A stretch of 64,000 bases of DNA from assembly GCA_030549495.1 (NCBI GenBank), contig JAUIRK010001026.1, forward strand, positions 124,001 through 188,000, written 5' to 3'. Shown piece by piece: positions 53,201 to 62,300 of this stretch (position 1 is its first letter; each line of letters starts with the position of its first letter). The DNA is from Nectonema munidae (lineage: Eukaryota; Nematomorpha; Nectonematoida; Nectonematidae). Under the pieces are notes generated by a model, which saw nothing but the letters and a program-made list of their open reading frames with translations, was not told where the DNA came from and searched no databases. The position numbers and the translations under genes are program-made.

Positions 53201-56200
53201 CTCACTATCATTATTATTAGTGGCATCAAAAAGGTTAATCACTCGTTGTTTCATCCCACAATGTTTTATCACACGACACTTAATCAAAAAGAATTTTTCC
53301 ACCACTCAACGTTTCATCACTAATTATTTATATTGAAGTAATAGACGTAGATGTGAAATTGAATAATAATAATAATAGCAGCATGTAATACAGTGAAAAC
53401 TTTGAAAACAGGATCCATTATGAAAAATTTTCTATAAACGAAAGACACTGTCCGTCCCAACTTTTGTCTTTCAAATCATTGGTATAATATCCTTGTCAAA
53501 CCGAATACTCCCTAATGTGAAAATGGAATCTAAATTTTTGTGAAAACGCAATTGAATTTAAAACGCAAAGAATTTCCTGATAACAAAGAGGCATGGCAAA
53601 ATTTTGGTCATCATCAACCCCTCACACACACTTTTATACATTCACATAAACCCTAAACAGTAAATAATCTACTAATAATAATTGTTTTTTGATCGGTCTT
53701 AACTTCTAAAGGCAAAGAAACATTTTTTCAATAATTTTGAATATAACAAGCATAAAGAAAATAAAGACACCTCTATACGTTGGTGATGAAGAGATCATCA
53801 GAAAAAAATGTAATACATTTATTACAACTACGGGTAATCGTGTGATTTCACTCCCTAAATTATACCACCCACACTTTTCAGGTGAGAAGAGTATTAAAGC
53901 AAGAATAGCCGTAGCAAAGATGAAAAATTCAATGATTGGCAACAAACATGAAAGTTGTTGGAAGACAAAGCCAAACATTATCGAATGAAACTATGGTGAG
54001 ATTACCAAAAAACTAAGTCTTTATCCAACTCTACAACGTGTTAAAAAAGCTAGGATGTTGCTAATAGTTTACTAAATTCATTGGATTTTGAAATTCCTCA
54101 TAAACATCGGGCAAAATCCTTTTGTACAATTCTGGTATTCATGATCCAGAGAGATTTATTTTATTTGGTGATGGTGAAATGATAGCAGCTTTGTCCCGTG
54201 CAAGTATTTGGTTTGCAGATGGAATATTCAAAGTTTTACTCTCTATATTTTTTCAATTATATACATTACATGTTCATTTTGGAGAAGATTGTAATTCAGA
54301 TACAATATACGCGCTTGTAAAAAACAGAAACTTATAGAAGAATGAAAGATGCTATTCAAGAAATAGTTCTTGGAAGCAAATCCCAAGTAAATTCTCTTAG
54401 ATTTTGGAATGACACCATTTGACTGAGTTTAACTGCGCATGTCGAAACACAGAAATTAAAGACTGCTTTTTTCATCGTAGGTTATAGAATTGGGGAATGA
54501 AAACCACGATGAAATTCAATCGAGAACTCAGGGCGGTAATACCGTGTTTACCTGCTCTATCTTTAGTTCTTATCAGTTCTAGAGAAGAAGCATTTGATAT
54601 TTTAGCACAAATTATGCCTAAACATGAGCGAAGGGATGTGCTTTTGACCTATCATTTTGAACACATATATATTAGAGGAGGATATAGAAGAAATGCAACA
54701 ACAACAACAACAAGAAATCCACTATTTCCAATGGAAAAATAGAATCATTTTAAAAATGCAGAAGAAGGAATTGTTAGAACTACAAACGCAATAGAAGGTT
54801 GGTACTATGTTCTTCAATGTTTATTTCATTGTAGTCATTCGACAGCATGGACATTTTAGATGGGTTAGTCAGTTTGGCTCCACCGTTTAACCATTTGGTG
54901 ACTAGTGTATCATATATGATACATAAACAATTTTACCTTCACCTGCTTTTTCAATTGTTTTGTATAAGAATCTTCTGCTTTTTAATAAATATCGCCTGAT
55001 TTTTCTGATAATGAAAGGGTTAAAAACAGAATGCAATGGCTCGGTAGAGTGAACTTGCATCCAAATAAAAAATACTCACCCATAAGACAAGAATCCAACA
55101 AATTACTAGTCAGTGTTGGATGAATCTGATCTTATTTCATTTCTTAAAGCTGTTCAATATTCTACATGTAAGTAGGTTCAATAAAAAACGACTTTTCTAG
55201 CTACTGCATCCAAAAACAAGTGATTACAGATTTACTCTCTGCTTTTTTGTACATTTTATTACAATAAAAATTCTTCAGCATATCTCAAATTCCTTATTCA
55301 CACATAGCGCTAAATTTAAACATAACAAAATGTATCACTATCCGGATGTGTCCAAAAAATAGAATATTAAAATTATTTTGATCAATTCTTTGTATACAAG
55401 TTTTGATGCTTGAATTTATAATTGTCGAATGATAAAACAAGCTGCTATAAAATTAGTGATGAAAAGGGTTCCTAATCAAAATCCTCAAAAATTGAAGTTA
55501 CTGATACCTTAGTTTTCAGAGATTGATTTTGGTTTTAGGGAATTTGACTAGATACCGATGAAATGTCATGTGATGAAATGGCGGGTGACCGACTTTCCAA
55601 CCTTGCTTTACTTGCGAGTCAAAGTAAACGTGAATATAGTAAGTAGGGAATCCTTTTATTTGATATAGTACTTGAAAACACTGCCTATTCATCATTATCG
55701 ATAAAATCTCTCTCTACACTCTCAGAAACATCAAATTACAAAGAAGGAAGTTGTAAGAGTGTGTGTGTGTGTGTGTGTGTGAAGAGCGACTTTCACATTT
55801 CACAACCAAACAAATTTCTCATAAGCTCTTAAAATTCTGCGCGAGATTTACGTTCATCTATTTATTCATTCAAAAGTGTGGAAACGTCTCTTCATTTTAT
55901 GCCTTTTTGAGGCAGAGTATAATAAAATTAAGTGAACAAGAAAGTGCATGTCAGCAACACATTCACATAAAAGTTATAAAAAGGCGTAACTTGAATTAAA
56001 TTCAACCAACATGCACACAGCAAGCAACGTGAATATTAAAACGAAAAAAACTTTTGCCTATGTTAACAAAATAGGTAATAAATAGAGAGAGGCTGTTTGT
56101 ATACGACACTAATTTACAAGATTTTTTTGCTGCTGAGAACGTCATCAAGAGTTTCTCCAAATAGAAGATATTAGGTTGAAGGATACAAAAATGGATTGAT

Positions 56201-59200
56201 ATTACGTATGAATTTTTTTAATAAAATTCATTAATAGGAACGACATAAATATATTATGAAAATTGGAGATCCCCGGGGCCTTCTCAGCCGCTTCAATCGA
56301 ACAGGATTTGATTTTGGATGTGAACTTAACTCGTTATCGACCAAAATAAGCAGACGATATCTAATGTAAAGCAGAAGATTTGTATTAAAAAGCAGACGAT
56401 TCATATTTTTGTAAAGTCGACATATGTCGACTGTGGTCGATAACCGGTTAAACACTTGAGCGCCAAATTTCGAATATTTACAGCTCTAGGCATGGATAAA
56501 TAGCCCAGGCTTCAAAAGACAAGGATAATCATCATAATTTCAAACCAACGATAACAGAATGAAGTTTTTATTCTTAAATTTTCTTTTCCGATTTTCCAAG
56601 AACTTGACATCTATCGAAATCAGGAATAAAATTCGTAGAAGCAGAACCTGTCAAAATATCTTTTATGTGATCAGTTCTTAGTCTTGTTCTGTTCTTTAAC
56701 TTATTAATAAAATCAATACTGCAAAGATAAGGCGTGCAAAACACGCAAAAAATTTTAAAAACCAATGAAGTTATTTTCGGATATTTAGAAATGGGATATT
56801 GATTAAAAAACAATTAATCACGCGTTATAATAAAATTATTTTCATCAGAAAATCAAATGATAAGTCGATGATTTCCAGCAAAAAATCTGATTGATTTTAT
56901 AAAAGATGATGTAAAAATGGAAAACAAGTTTTGAATGATTGAGTCATTGTGTCACAAATATTCAGCAAAGCGTGTTGCATCTCTTGGGCAGTCGAATGCA
57001 ACTTGTCCAAAGCATGGATCGTGTGACATAATCTAGCCCATTTAATCTTTTTATGGCGTTAAACTTTGAATAAAAAGCTTCGTGCTTTGAAGATGAAATG
57101 ACGTGATTATTCACATGCTTACTTAAATAATGATTTTTTTTTACATTTGTATGCTAGTTTATTTTTCTAAAGTAAATGAAATGAATACAGTTTTAGAGGT
57201 TTGCCCATCTGAATAGTAGGTCAAAAGATGAGTTTACTTAAAAAGTTTAGAAAAACAAATTATTATTATTATTATTATGGGTAATGTAAGAAGGAAAGAC
57301 CAAAAATAACATGGAAAGAAGTAAATTAAAATGAAATGAGAAAACGAAAGAAATAGGAGAAGAGAAAGGTGGAGAAAATAGGAAAAAAAGCTGGAAAAAA
57401 GCCGTTAAACTGATTATTTTTGTTTGGTATTCCCAAGATGGATTATTATCAAAAAATAACTTTGAAAAAGACAAAAATTAAAATTTCCTCCGTTTTCACA
57501 TTAATTATTACTATTATTAAGATATTTTTGCGGCATTCTTTTTCATGAATCATAATTAAAGGTTTTTTGTGAATGAAATTTTTTTTATAATTTCACAAAA
57601 AAATCAAAGAGAAAACGTTTCTACTCTTTCGTGAAAGCAAAGAGACCGCATTAATAATATTTCTAAAGGAATTAGAAAACTTTTGCACAAAATAAGACTA
57701 AATTTGTAAATTTACACTACTCGTAAAATATCACACAGTCTTTCGTACAGATGACGAATGAAGGAAATATTAGTATAGAGATTTCGCAACCCTGTGGTTC
57801 AGGGATGGACCGAGAGAGGGGGATAGGGGGGATGCATACCCCCCCCCTCCCACCAGCAATCTATTCAAGAAAAATTAAGGTTGGAGTCCACCCTAAAATA
57901 GAAATCAAAATTGATGAAGTCATTGATCGATTTTCAAAGCAAAAAGAAAGAAGAAACGACTTTGTAATATAATTTTAATCATTTATTTTACATACGTTTT
58001 CAAATTTCTTCCCTAATAAAATGTGTAAAATATTTTGATAATATTAGTATACCCCCCCCCCCCCCCCCCACAAATGATTTCTGGATCCCCCACTGCTGTG
58101 GTTAATGTTTTTGTTTTTAGCACCTCGTAAATTTTTTTCTGGCTATGGGACCGTATGTATGTAGTCCACTTTGTTGGGAAAAATAAAATCATTTTAGGGC
58201 AACGCGAAATTTGGTTGTCTACTAAGGTAAGTGGTAAGTAATCTTTAATCTCCTTTTGGTTGCGCACTCAATCTCCAGTGGTTGAAAAAAGTTTCCATTC
58301 AATTTTGTTTATAAATTTTCCATTTAAGGCAGTGATTCTTAACATTTTTAGTTATGGCACCACTCATGTGAAAAAAATTCATCCGCTTCTCCAGAACAAA
58401 AAAATTTTTTTTTATAAAATACACCAGCATTTATTAGAATAAATGAACAATTATTATTCAAAGCTTACAATTAATGCGACATTTGTTTCGATTTAGTTTC
58501 AATTATTTTTGCGATTGAAGGCTCTTTTTAGCTAAGTGCAAGAATCATGTCATCTTGCGCATCTAGACGATTTCTCGACTTAAGGATTCAACGTCTCTTA
58601 AAACTTACATGTACCTCTGTAAACTTAATTATAAATAACCTCGTGAAATCAGCAAAATCAAAGGGTGGATTGGATGTATTTTAAACAAAAATTTTAAAAC
58701 TATTTGAAAAAGCAGACGAAGGTAAAATTGTTTATGTATCATATATGATACACTGGTCACGAAAGAGTTATTAAGCTGTTTCCTCACCTTCTATAAGAAT
58801 CTCTCGGTTAAGAAGCCTCAATTTCAGGCTTTTCAGCAAAGGATCACACTTATAACTTAAAATCTAGACCGATATTTCTCAAACTTTTTGCCCATGTGGA
58901 TAAAGCGAATCTTTTTTAAATTCGGTGGGACATTATTTGTAAATTGTTTCAAGATTATGAATGCGAAGTGTATAAAAATTTATAAAGCTAAAATTTGATT
59001 CCAAATAAACTTCATCATATGGTATTGACGCTTCCAGTTTATCATGCAGTTGGAAAATATCGATGACTGACGTCGATATGAAACTGAACATAATAGTTCG
59101 CTCCGCAGTAATGGCAATGCGTTGTTGAGTGGCACTAATGTGGGTAAGTAACATCATTACTAACAAACACCCCCAAATTTGTATAAAGCAGTAAATAGTA

Positions 59201-59300
59201 AAAAACAGTACTTTTTGGCATTCTTTTTCATATCGCCTTGAATGTAAATGATTTTGTGCACATCCAACCCATCTGGTATTTCTTCATTGAAATTCGATTT
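32071..59300 (-). CDS. galectin with three carbohydrate-recognition domains (5' end not found)
   Basis: Ten exons on the minus strand join in phase to about 491 codons ending at TGA 32071-32073. CRD1 = exons 1-3, a 21-residue linker = exon 4, CRD2 = exons 5-7, CRD3 = exons 8-10. Galectins bind beta-galactosides, have no signal peptide and act in cytosol or, after unconventional export, outside cells. CRD1 has HFDVR, an Asn in VVVRN and WGPEER. CRD2 has HFNPR, VINS and WGREEE (last Arg replaced by Glu). CRD3 keeps Trp and one Glu (EWDAETE) but lacks the His, Asn and Arg of H-NPR and the second Asn, so it probably binds sugar poorly. CRD1 and CRD2 share intron positions and phases. CRD3 has matching phases at its two internal introns but a longer N-terminal exon. 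The first exon seen enters in phase 0 without an obvious Met, so at least one 5' exon is missing. Confidence 0.92.
32398..32805. mobile_element. hAT-type MITE in galectin intron 9, exact 8-bp TSD
   Basis: The element at 32406-32797 starts CAGTCGCTTTA and ends TTACGTCACTG (reverse: CAGTGACGTAA). It is flanked by TACTACAC at 32398-32405 and 32798-32805. The right end has a GCCGCCCGGGGCGG palindrome. No ORF is present. Confidence 0.8.
33661..34132. mobile_element. hAT-type element of 456 bp, exact 8-bp TSD (copy 1 of inverted pair)
   Basis: The element at 33669-34124 is flanked by GTTTAGGA (33661-33668 and 34125-34132). The left end reads CATTCTTTCCCAAACTG and the right end, in reverse, CAGTGGTTTCCTAAC. 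An internal minus-strand open stretch contains FINPTLWDLIFESYKF, perhaps a leftover of transposase or captured sequence. An inverted copy lies at about 48960-49420. Confidence 0.8.
34133..35680. other. galectin intron 9, no other feature supported
   Basis: This is AT-rich intron sequence without a supported ORF. The phrase ACAGGCGTGGCCAATC near 35290 resembles hAT-like termini but lacks a matching second end. Confidence 0.4.
35681..35876 (-). CDS. galectin exon 9 (CRD3 core)
   Basis: The exon encodes 65 codons plus one entering base, between acceptor TTTTAG and donor CAA|GTAATC. The usual H-NPR position reads SVRLKDG, the conserved Asn is replaced (VVVRSY), and Trp is kept in GEWDAETE. FPFKNKNVFDLVI matches the F-F---FDL strand. 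Confidence 0.9.
37858..38102 (-). CDS. galectin exon 8 (linker and start of CRD3)
   Basis: The exon encodes 81 codons plus two bases. It enters in phase 0 after TTGCATAG and leaves at CG|GTATCA. The first 30 residues are a Cys-containing linker (GCMECFCYDV); then PFAMHIPGGIAPGRLIVI and FEVNLQTD follow, the first two galectin strands. An internal Met is not needed as a start because the frame is open from the acceptor. Confidence 0.88.
38803..40140 (+). pseudogene. piggyBac-type transposase pseudogene in galectin intron 7
   Basis: The N-terminal part (38893-39147) is Ser/Asp-rich (SSDPSDYFNTESYSDESS), as is common before piggyBac catalytic domains. After a foldback MITE (39338-39535) the sequence resumes with IDCLLHIGQCRDQHLKIN, LNRDMFLLIHKFICFD and SQRSSTDKISDI, then ITIDEQLAKFKER and KPGHYGIKCY across frameshifts. 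These are the hallmark blocks of the DDE_Tnp_1_7 family (ALNRDRF, FD, TIDEQL--F, KP-KYGIK). It lies opposite to the host gene and is clearly dead. Confidence 0.8.
39338..39535. mobile_element. foldback MITE inserted in the piggyBac pseudogene
   Basis: Two arms of about 95 bp are inverse copies around a centre near 39440. The left end reads ACCATTCTCACTTTAAGTTT and the right end in reverse ACCATTTCTACTTCAAGTTT. The arms contain repeated (A/T)TTTAAGTT(C/T)(G/A)TC words that match the ends of the Tc1-like element at 41640-42850. Confidence 0.75.
40690..40893 (+). mobile_element. tRNA-derived SINE
   Basis: A pol III A box TAGCCTAGTGG (40704-40714) and a B-box-like GGGATTTGATCCC (40745-40757) are about 40 bp apart, as in tRNA genes, but the tRNA fold is not completed. 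About 120 bp of unrelated body and an (AAT)n tail at 40877-40892 follow. This is the classic SINE layout; it lies in galectin intron 7. Confidence 0.75.
41031..41150 (-). CDS. galectin exon 7 (CRD2 end)
   Basis: The exon encodes 40 codons between acceptor TTTGTAG and donor CAA|GTAAAC, phase 0 at both ends. VSLNGKPVLEFLYRMKPE then LHVEGDVRLLNVWF are the closing galectin strands. The intron separating it from exon 6 is only 66 bases. Confidence 0.92.
41217..41418 (-). CDS. galectin exon 6 (CRD2 sugar-binding core)
   Basis: The exon encodes 67 codons with one entering base. It contains FVINLKTG, IAFHFNPRF, LVINSY and STWGREEE, then FPFIKGQSFEIEYL. His, Asn and Arg of H-NPR, the second Asn, Trp and Glu are all present; the final Arg of W--E-R is Glu. 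Confidence 0.95.
41640..42850 (+). pseudogene. Tc1/mariner-like transposon with dead DDE transposase
   Basis: An N-terminal block LEEIEQKIQQRYCLQISKST (41855 on) looks like the second helix-turn-helix of Tc1-like transposases. A frameshifted IFVDES motif near 42045, VNRFFKVLHFELIENG at about 42160, GDWVVLHNDVFKSL near 42290 (decayed second Asp motif) and LFSKIKSKVKE near 42420 follow in family order. Ends carry inverted A/T-rich words: CCAATTTAAACTTGCCCTTT at the left and AAACTTAAATTGGAAAAGGA at the right. Confidence 0.75.
43290..43390. repeat. 100-bp inverted repeat (hairpin or tiny MITE)
   Basis: Arms of about 33 bp, CTTCAGCACAACAGAGCAAT with ATTCAAATACTTA at the left and the inverse ending CTGTACTGAAG at the right, are separated by about 35 bp. 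Mismatches are few. It lies in galectin intron 5. Confidence 0.75.
43819..43910 (-). CDS. galectin exon 5 (start of CRD2)
   Basis: The exon encodes 30 codons plus two bases, starting KVPFTTPIGTGHLTPG and then TIYIQGEVEEKGK, the first galectin strands. The AA|GTTTGT donor plus the C of exon 6 gives Asn before FVINL. Confidence 0.92.
44085..44190. mobile_element. TTAA-type MITE, family 2, partial
   Basis: It starts TTAAGCCTTTGAGGGTCAG and continues GTGACACCGGTGCAC, like the left end of the copy at 51519-51646. The right end is not recognisable. Confidence 0.45.
44660..44791. mobile_element. TTAA-flanked MITE, family 4
   Basis: The left end TTAACCCTTTCGTGACTAG continues into TGTATCATATATGA; the right end CTGGTCACGAAAGG is its inverse. 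The better copy is at 54887-55023 and a fragment at 58690-58780. Confidence 0.65.
44839..44970. mobile_element. TTAA-flanked MITE, family 2
   Basis: The left end AACCCTTTGACGACCAGT is followed by a GGGACACCAGTGTCCC palindrome; the right end is GCCCTCAGCGGGTTAA. It is related to 51519-51646 and to the outer element at 63221-63489. Confidence 0.6.
45001..45095 (+). pseudogene. LINE reverse-transcriptase C-terminal remnant
   Basis: Words for VEEAK-RGS and GRKTRPYNGQ, then a GATGATGAT tail, parallel the longer fragment at 46281-46496. This resembles the last residues and 3' end of an RTE- or jockey-like LINE. Confidence 0.45.
45534..45596 (-). CDS. galectin exon 4 (linker between CRD1 and CRD2)
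   Basis: The exon encodes 21 codons bounded by TTATAG and the consensus donor CCA|GTAAGT, phase 0. The residues include GNDENWQVAPPPIIRP, a flexible Pro-rich linker. Confidence 0.85.
45673..45795 (-). CDS. galectin exon 3 (CRD1 end)
   Basis: The exon encodes 41 codons: VAINGLPYITFSHRLPF, then LNVYGDVSLSQIRF. The acceptor is TTTCAG. The donor TTG|GTTTTT is weak but keeps phase and gives a 76-base intron. Confidence 0.88.
46281..46496 (+). pseudogene. LINE ORF2 C-terminal fragment
   Basis: The translation has RGGSKKTWKDVVKEDIKEKN, the R-G-(P/S)-KKTW---V--D motif common near the C-terminus of RTE/jockey-type LINE proteins, followed by VEEAKVRGS. No reverse transcriptase core is present nearby. 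Confidence 0.6.
46560..47270 (+). pseudogene. second Tc1/mariner-like transposase remnant
   Basis: The blocks LIMDNAAIHKKKK (second Asp region, about 46757) and LSPCSFVLNPIENIFS then IIKTKVKEKL (third acidic region, 46850-46920) are typical of the DDE_3 superfamily. A right-hand end with AATGAAAAAGGACGAATTAG near 47247 resembles the terminal words of the element at 41640-42850. The N-terminal part is missing. Confidence 0.7.
47280..48959. other. galectin intron 2, no gene recognised
   Basis: It contains (TA)n runs at 47272-47287 and 47636-47655 and otherwise AT-rich sequence. The 92-residue frame at 48478-48756 has no motif. Confidence 0.4.
48960..49420. mobile_element. hAT-type element, copy 2 of inverted pair
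   Basis: It is the reverse complement of the element at 33669-34124 along most of its length, including GTGAATACCGTGACTGTCTA, TAATTAAAAAGGGCATTTTG and GGCCCCAGGGGGCCAT. Its ends are GTGGTTTCCAAAC and GTTTGGGAACCA. Flanking duplications are not clear, so it is older or rearranged. Confidence 0.75.
49421..50602. other. galectin intron 2, unexplained 97-codon open frame
   Basis: The plus-strand frame 49692-49985 is open from ATG but has no family signature and sits inside the intron. It probably is chance or an old repeat. Confidence 0.3.
50603..50816 (-). CDS. galectin exon 2 (CRD1 sugar-binding core)
   Basis: The exon encodes 71 codons with one entering base after CATTCAAG; donor AAG|GTACTT. 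FTINLLNGE, VVFHFDVRP, VVVRNHM and WGPEERHGVMPF are present. All usual contact residues are kept except Asn of H-NPR, which is Asp. Confidence 0.94.
51519..51646. mobile_element. TTAA-flanked MITE, family 2, best copy
   Basis: 128 bp with ends TTAACCCTTTGAGGATTAG and CTGGTCCTCAAAGGGTTAA. Inside is an inverted pair of AATCGTCTGC / GCAGACGATT motifs. No coding sequence is present. Confidence 0.8.
51895..52080. other. homopolymer-run block, possible assembly error
   Basis: Runs of T, A, G and C 6 to 13 bases long follow one another with few interruptions, unlike any neighbouring sequence. Nothing biological is recognised. Confidence 0.6.
52081..53700. other. galectin intron 1, no gene recognised
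   Basis: This is AT-rich sequence. The frame at 52561-52770 has no recognised domain. Confidence 0.4.
53720..54865 (+). pseudogene. MULE (Mutator-like, FLYWCH-associated) transposase pseudogene
   Basis: Plus-strand blocks appear in family order: a degenerate N-terminal part (53737-53988), then RFILFGDGEMIAALSRA and IWFADGIFKVLLSIFFQLYT (about 54150-54265). LPALSLVLISSREEAFDIL and FEHIYIRGGYRRN (54497-54690) follow, and after a frameshift RTTNAIEGWYYVLQCLFHCS (about 54775-54835). The W--DGTFK and TTN-IEGW--LQ--F patterns are diagnostic of MULE transposases common in arthropods. It is broken by stops. Confidence 0.85.
54887..55023. mobile_element. TTAA-flanked MITE, family 4, at the MULE 3' edge
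   Basis: 137 bp bounded by TTAA at 54887-54890 and 55020-55023. TTAACCATTTGGTGACTAG at the left and CTGATAATGAAAGGGTTAA at the right. TGTATCATATATGATACA forms an internal palindrome. Confidence 0.7.
55760..55785. repeat. (GT)n microsatellite
   Basis: A short GTGTGTGT run; the overlapping open frame is an artefact. Confidence 0.85.
56326..56451. mobile_element. TTAA-flanked MITE, family 3, best copy
   Basis: The ends are TTAACTCGTTATCGACCA and TGGTCGATAACCGGTTAA. It includes the palindrome GTCGACATATGTCGAC and three AAGCAGA(C/A)GA words. A degenerate copy lies at 15294-15409. Confidence 0.75.
57270..57410 (+). pseudogene. LINE C-terminal remnant
   Basis: GNVRRKDQK-TWKEV words after an (ATT)n run parallel the RG-KKTWKDV motif at 46281-46496. 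Very decayed. Confidence 0.35.
57792..58103. mobile_element. hAT-type MITE with exact 8-bp TSD and C-runs
   Basis: The element at 57800-58095 starts CAGGGATGGACC and ends GGATCCCCCACTG (reverse: CAGTGGGGGATCC). It is flanked by CTGTGGTT at 57792-57799 and 58096-58103. It contains long C homopolymers (about 57839 and 58053-58070) that make the apparent ORFs meaningless. Confidence 0.8.
58330..58440 (+). mobile_element. hAT-like terminal fragment
   Basis: CAGTGATTCTTAACATTTTT followed by GTTATGGCACCACTC resembles CAGTG-TTCTCAAC type hAT ends. No partner end was identified. Confidence 0.4.
58690..58780. mobile_element. TTAA-type MITE, family 4, fragment
   Basis: AAAGCAGACGAAGGTAAAAT then TGTATCATATATGATACA and CTGGTCACGAAAG match the family-4 copies in reverse orientation. 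Confidence 0.6.
59212..59300 (-). CDS. galectin exon 1 of those seen (start of CRD1)
   Basis: The exon encodes 29 codons plus two bases after acceptor CTCTTTAAG; donor AA|GTACTG. It encodes DVHKIIYIQGDMKKNAK, aligned with exon 5 of CRD2 (TIYIQGEVEEKGK) and sharing its phases. No Met opens it, so an upstream exon must supply the start. Confidence 0.85.
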
Positions 59301-62300
59301 CTTAAAGAGTTAATGAAAGAATGTGCAAAGACGCTCGTTTATTTTTAGTTAAAAGCAAAAAAAATGTTAGCTTATAAAATTTTTGTAATTTATTGGAAAT
59401 TAAATCTAGCGCAAGAGATCTACAATAATATTAAGATTCAGCACAAATAAAACTTTCGTAAAAAAAGTAGATATCTTTTATTCATGACATGAATTCAATT
59501 TATTACATTCTTTAAAATTGGATTTCATTGCTTTTTTTCTTTGTGTGAGATAAATAAAGCGCATCTTCTTCTCCTCCTTCTTCATTTTTTTAACTTTTTT
59601 TTTAAAAAATAAAAAAATCAATTGGAAGCGAATTTGGACAAAATCATCGCAGTTTTCATGTAAATTTTTGTTTGAATGGAAGTGGTTGAGTGAGAAGTGT
59701 CATATAATTTGTATGCAAATATGCACAATAAAGAAATGATTAGAGATGCATCGGATATGCGCGCAAAATTTTTTTACGTAATCCTGTTAACATCCTCATC
59801 CGCAATTTGCAAATATTTTTCTTTTTAAGTTTTTTTTTGGAATTTTTCAATTTTTACTTTATCCAAAATTTTGACGACAAGTACGTCTTTATGATAACAT
59901 TATGCATAAGCAAATGTATCTAAATTTTTAAGAACTTGCGTTTACTTAAAATAGCAAGATATACACATCCGCTTGCCAGGATACAACAAATTTCCCATCC
60001 GAAACATAGACCTTGAGATGATATAGGATTGCTTATGATAGAGATAGTAAAAATAATATTAATCTTCATTATCGATATCTTTATTCTAAATTCAACATCA
60101 TAGTGGCCGAAATATAGCAAATCTCTATACAGTAAATAGCACCACTACTACTCAATCATACGCCTCAAGTAAGAATTGATTTTTCCCTTGATCAATAGAA
60201 GGGAAGTTAGATTGAGAAAGGATAAACTTGAAATCCATGAAACAATCGGAAAAGATGTCGAAGATTTGAAATAGAGGTCATGCTAAGAGATAGCCGAAAA
60301 ATATTGCTTCCTGGACAATTTTCCAAAATAATTTTAAAAAATATGATTAATTTTAGAGTTGGTTTTAATTTTGGAATTAGGGTTTGTGATATGATTAATT
60401 TTAGAGTTAGTATTTCGGATGTAATTATAGTTATACTTTTTTTTATTTTTAAATGTTTTTCATATATTTTTTTATTATTAGTTAAACATTTTTTTCAATA
60501 ATTTTTCATTAGTTAAAATGATTTTTTCATTTTTTTAAATAATCAAATTTTTATATCAATATATTGTGGGCAGTTCTACAGGGGCAATGATGGCGAAACT
60601 ATGGGACGCGTGCCAAGGATGGCAGACAAGATCGTGATTCCTGTCATGATAGTCATTACATTTTATTATTGAAAAGTCTTTCCTATTAAATTTAGTAAAT
60701 AAAATATCTTCTAGTTAATAAATAAATAATAACTTTTGAGAGCAATTAAATAACCAATCGAATGTGTTTAAATATGCACCTTAATATGGTGTATCAAGTT
60801 AACTGTCTAACGCTTAACACAGAGCGAGCTTACGTTAACTCTGGCTTTAGTAAATTTATAGCCTGGAGTAATGAATTCAATGATCTGTGTAAAACACTCG
60901 AAGGAATAGGGTGTAATAAACCAGATATCGGCAAACTACGTCTCCGAGGCAGAATGCAACCCTCTAAAGATTTTAATCCTCATTCACTGTTAGTTTACTA
61001 TCATTGATGCAAAACCTTTTGATTGGCTGAAAAATTTAAATATTTATACTACCCCCATCTCTGATTGGTTCAAACTACTTTCACCAAAATGGCTTGTTTT
61101 TAAATAAATTTACCTATTTAAAATATTGTCCTTTTTACTTTTCCATACGGATTCTTTGATTTGAATTTTTAGATGCGATCTTTTCACGAAAAAGTTTTTC
61201 ACCCCTGGTGTAAGAAAAAACCGATGAAGATAGAAAGCATGTTTTTGGTTATGACAATCAAATTCTAAAGCGTGAAGTTCTCGCCAAATAATTTTAGGTC
61301 AATGAAAGCACCTGGAATAGCTATTAAGTTTTTTGGATTATCTTACGCTTATGGACGACAACTATTGCCAATTTTGCTAATAGAAACGACAAAGTTAATC
61401 ATTATTATAGACGCCTTCTTTGATTAAATAAGGTAGCACTCATGATTAAGAAAATGGTGGCGCGTGGGAATAAATAAAGTAATATTGGAATGCATTTGAG
61501 GCACGCAGTTCCAAAAAGGTTCGCCATCATTGTTGTAGGGGGCAAGTGTGCAGAGGACAATTGTCATAGAACCAGAAGTCTCAATAAAATTTTTTTCAAT
61601 AGAGTATATATAAAAAGAAGGCAATAAAGTGAAGGAGTTTAGAAGGCAATAAAATTACATTTCAAAAATCGGTGCTTTTTTAAAAGGGTAAAAAATTTAA
61701 AACAGCGATTATTTTTATAATGTTGAAATGCTCTGAGCAAAGAAGACACTACTATGTCTAACAACTATATACCAACAAGTGTGTCCTTGAAGGCTTGCGC
61801 AGAGAGCATAAATAATTGCCCATGCAGTGTAGAAGCTATTGCAGAGGAAATTAAATTAAGTTCTTTTGTAAATAGAATTGATTGCAAAGAATAAAATCTA
61901 CTTTGACTGGAAAAAGTGATATTACTTAGCAAAGCAGAAAGAAAAGCATTAAAATTATGATTGTGATCGATTCAATATATATTTGATCAATAAAAATCAA
62001 TGATTTTATACGAGAAGCCTTAGTTGATTACAGAAAAAAGAAATTAAAAAATTTTTAAAATGAAAAGCAGAAAGCATGACATATGGATATTCTAAGAGGC
62101 CATCATCGCAAGGAAAACATAAAAAGAAAGATATCCTAAAATAACAATTCATCTTATCACAAATTGGATTCAATTAAGTTCAAAAAAGGGATTCCTGCTA
62201 AAAACATTAAAACATCATTGTGATTGGGTTTATGGGGAAATGTTACGAACACTTCTCAATTTCAAAAAATATATATTAACCACTTAAATAACTCATTGAG

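Noticed and set aside
53706-53988. Membrane-protein-like minus-strand frame
   Set aside because: It overlaps the degenerate MULE N-terminal region on the other strand and has no family signature.
60762-61007. 81-codon plus-strand frame as a gene
   Set aside because: It has no domain, no splice context and is surrounded by repeat debris; composition alone does not support coding.
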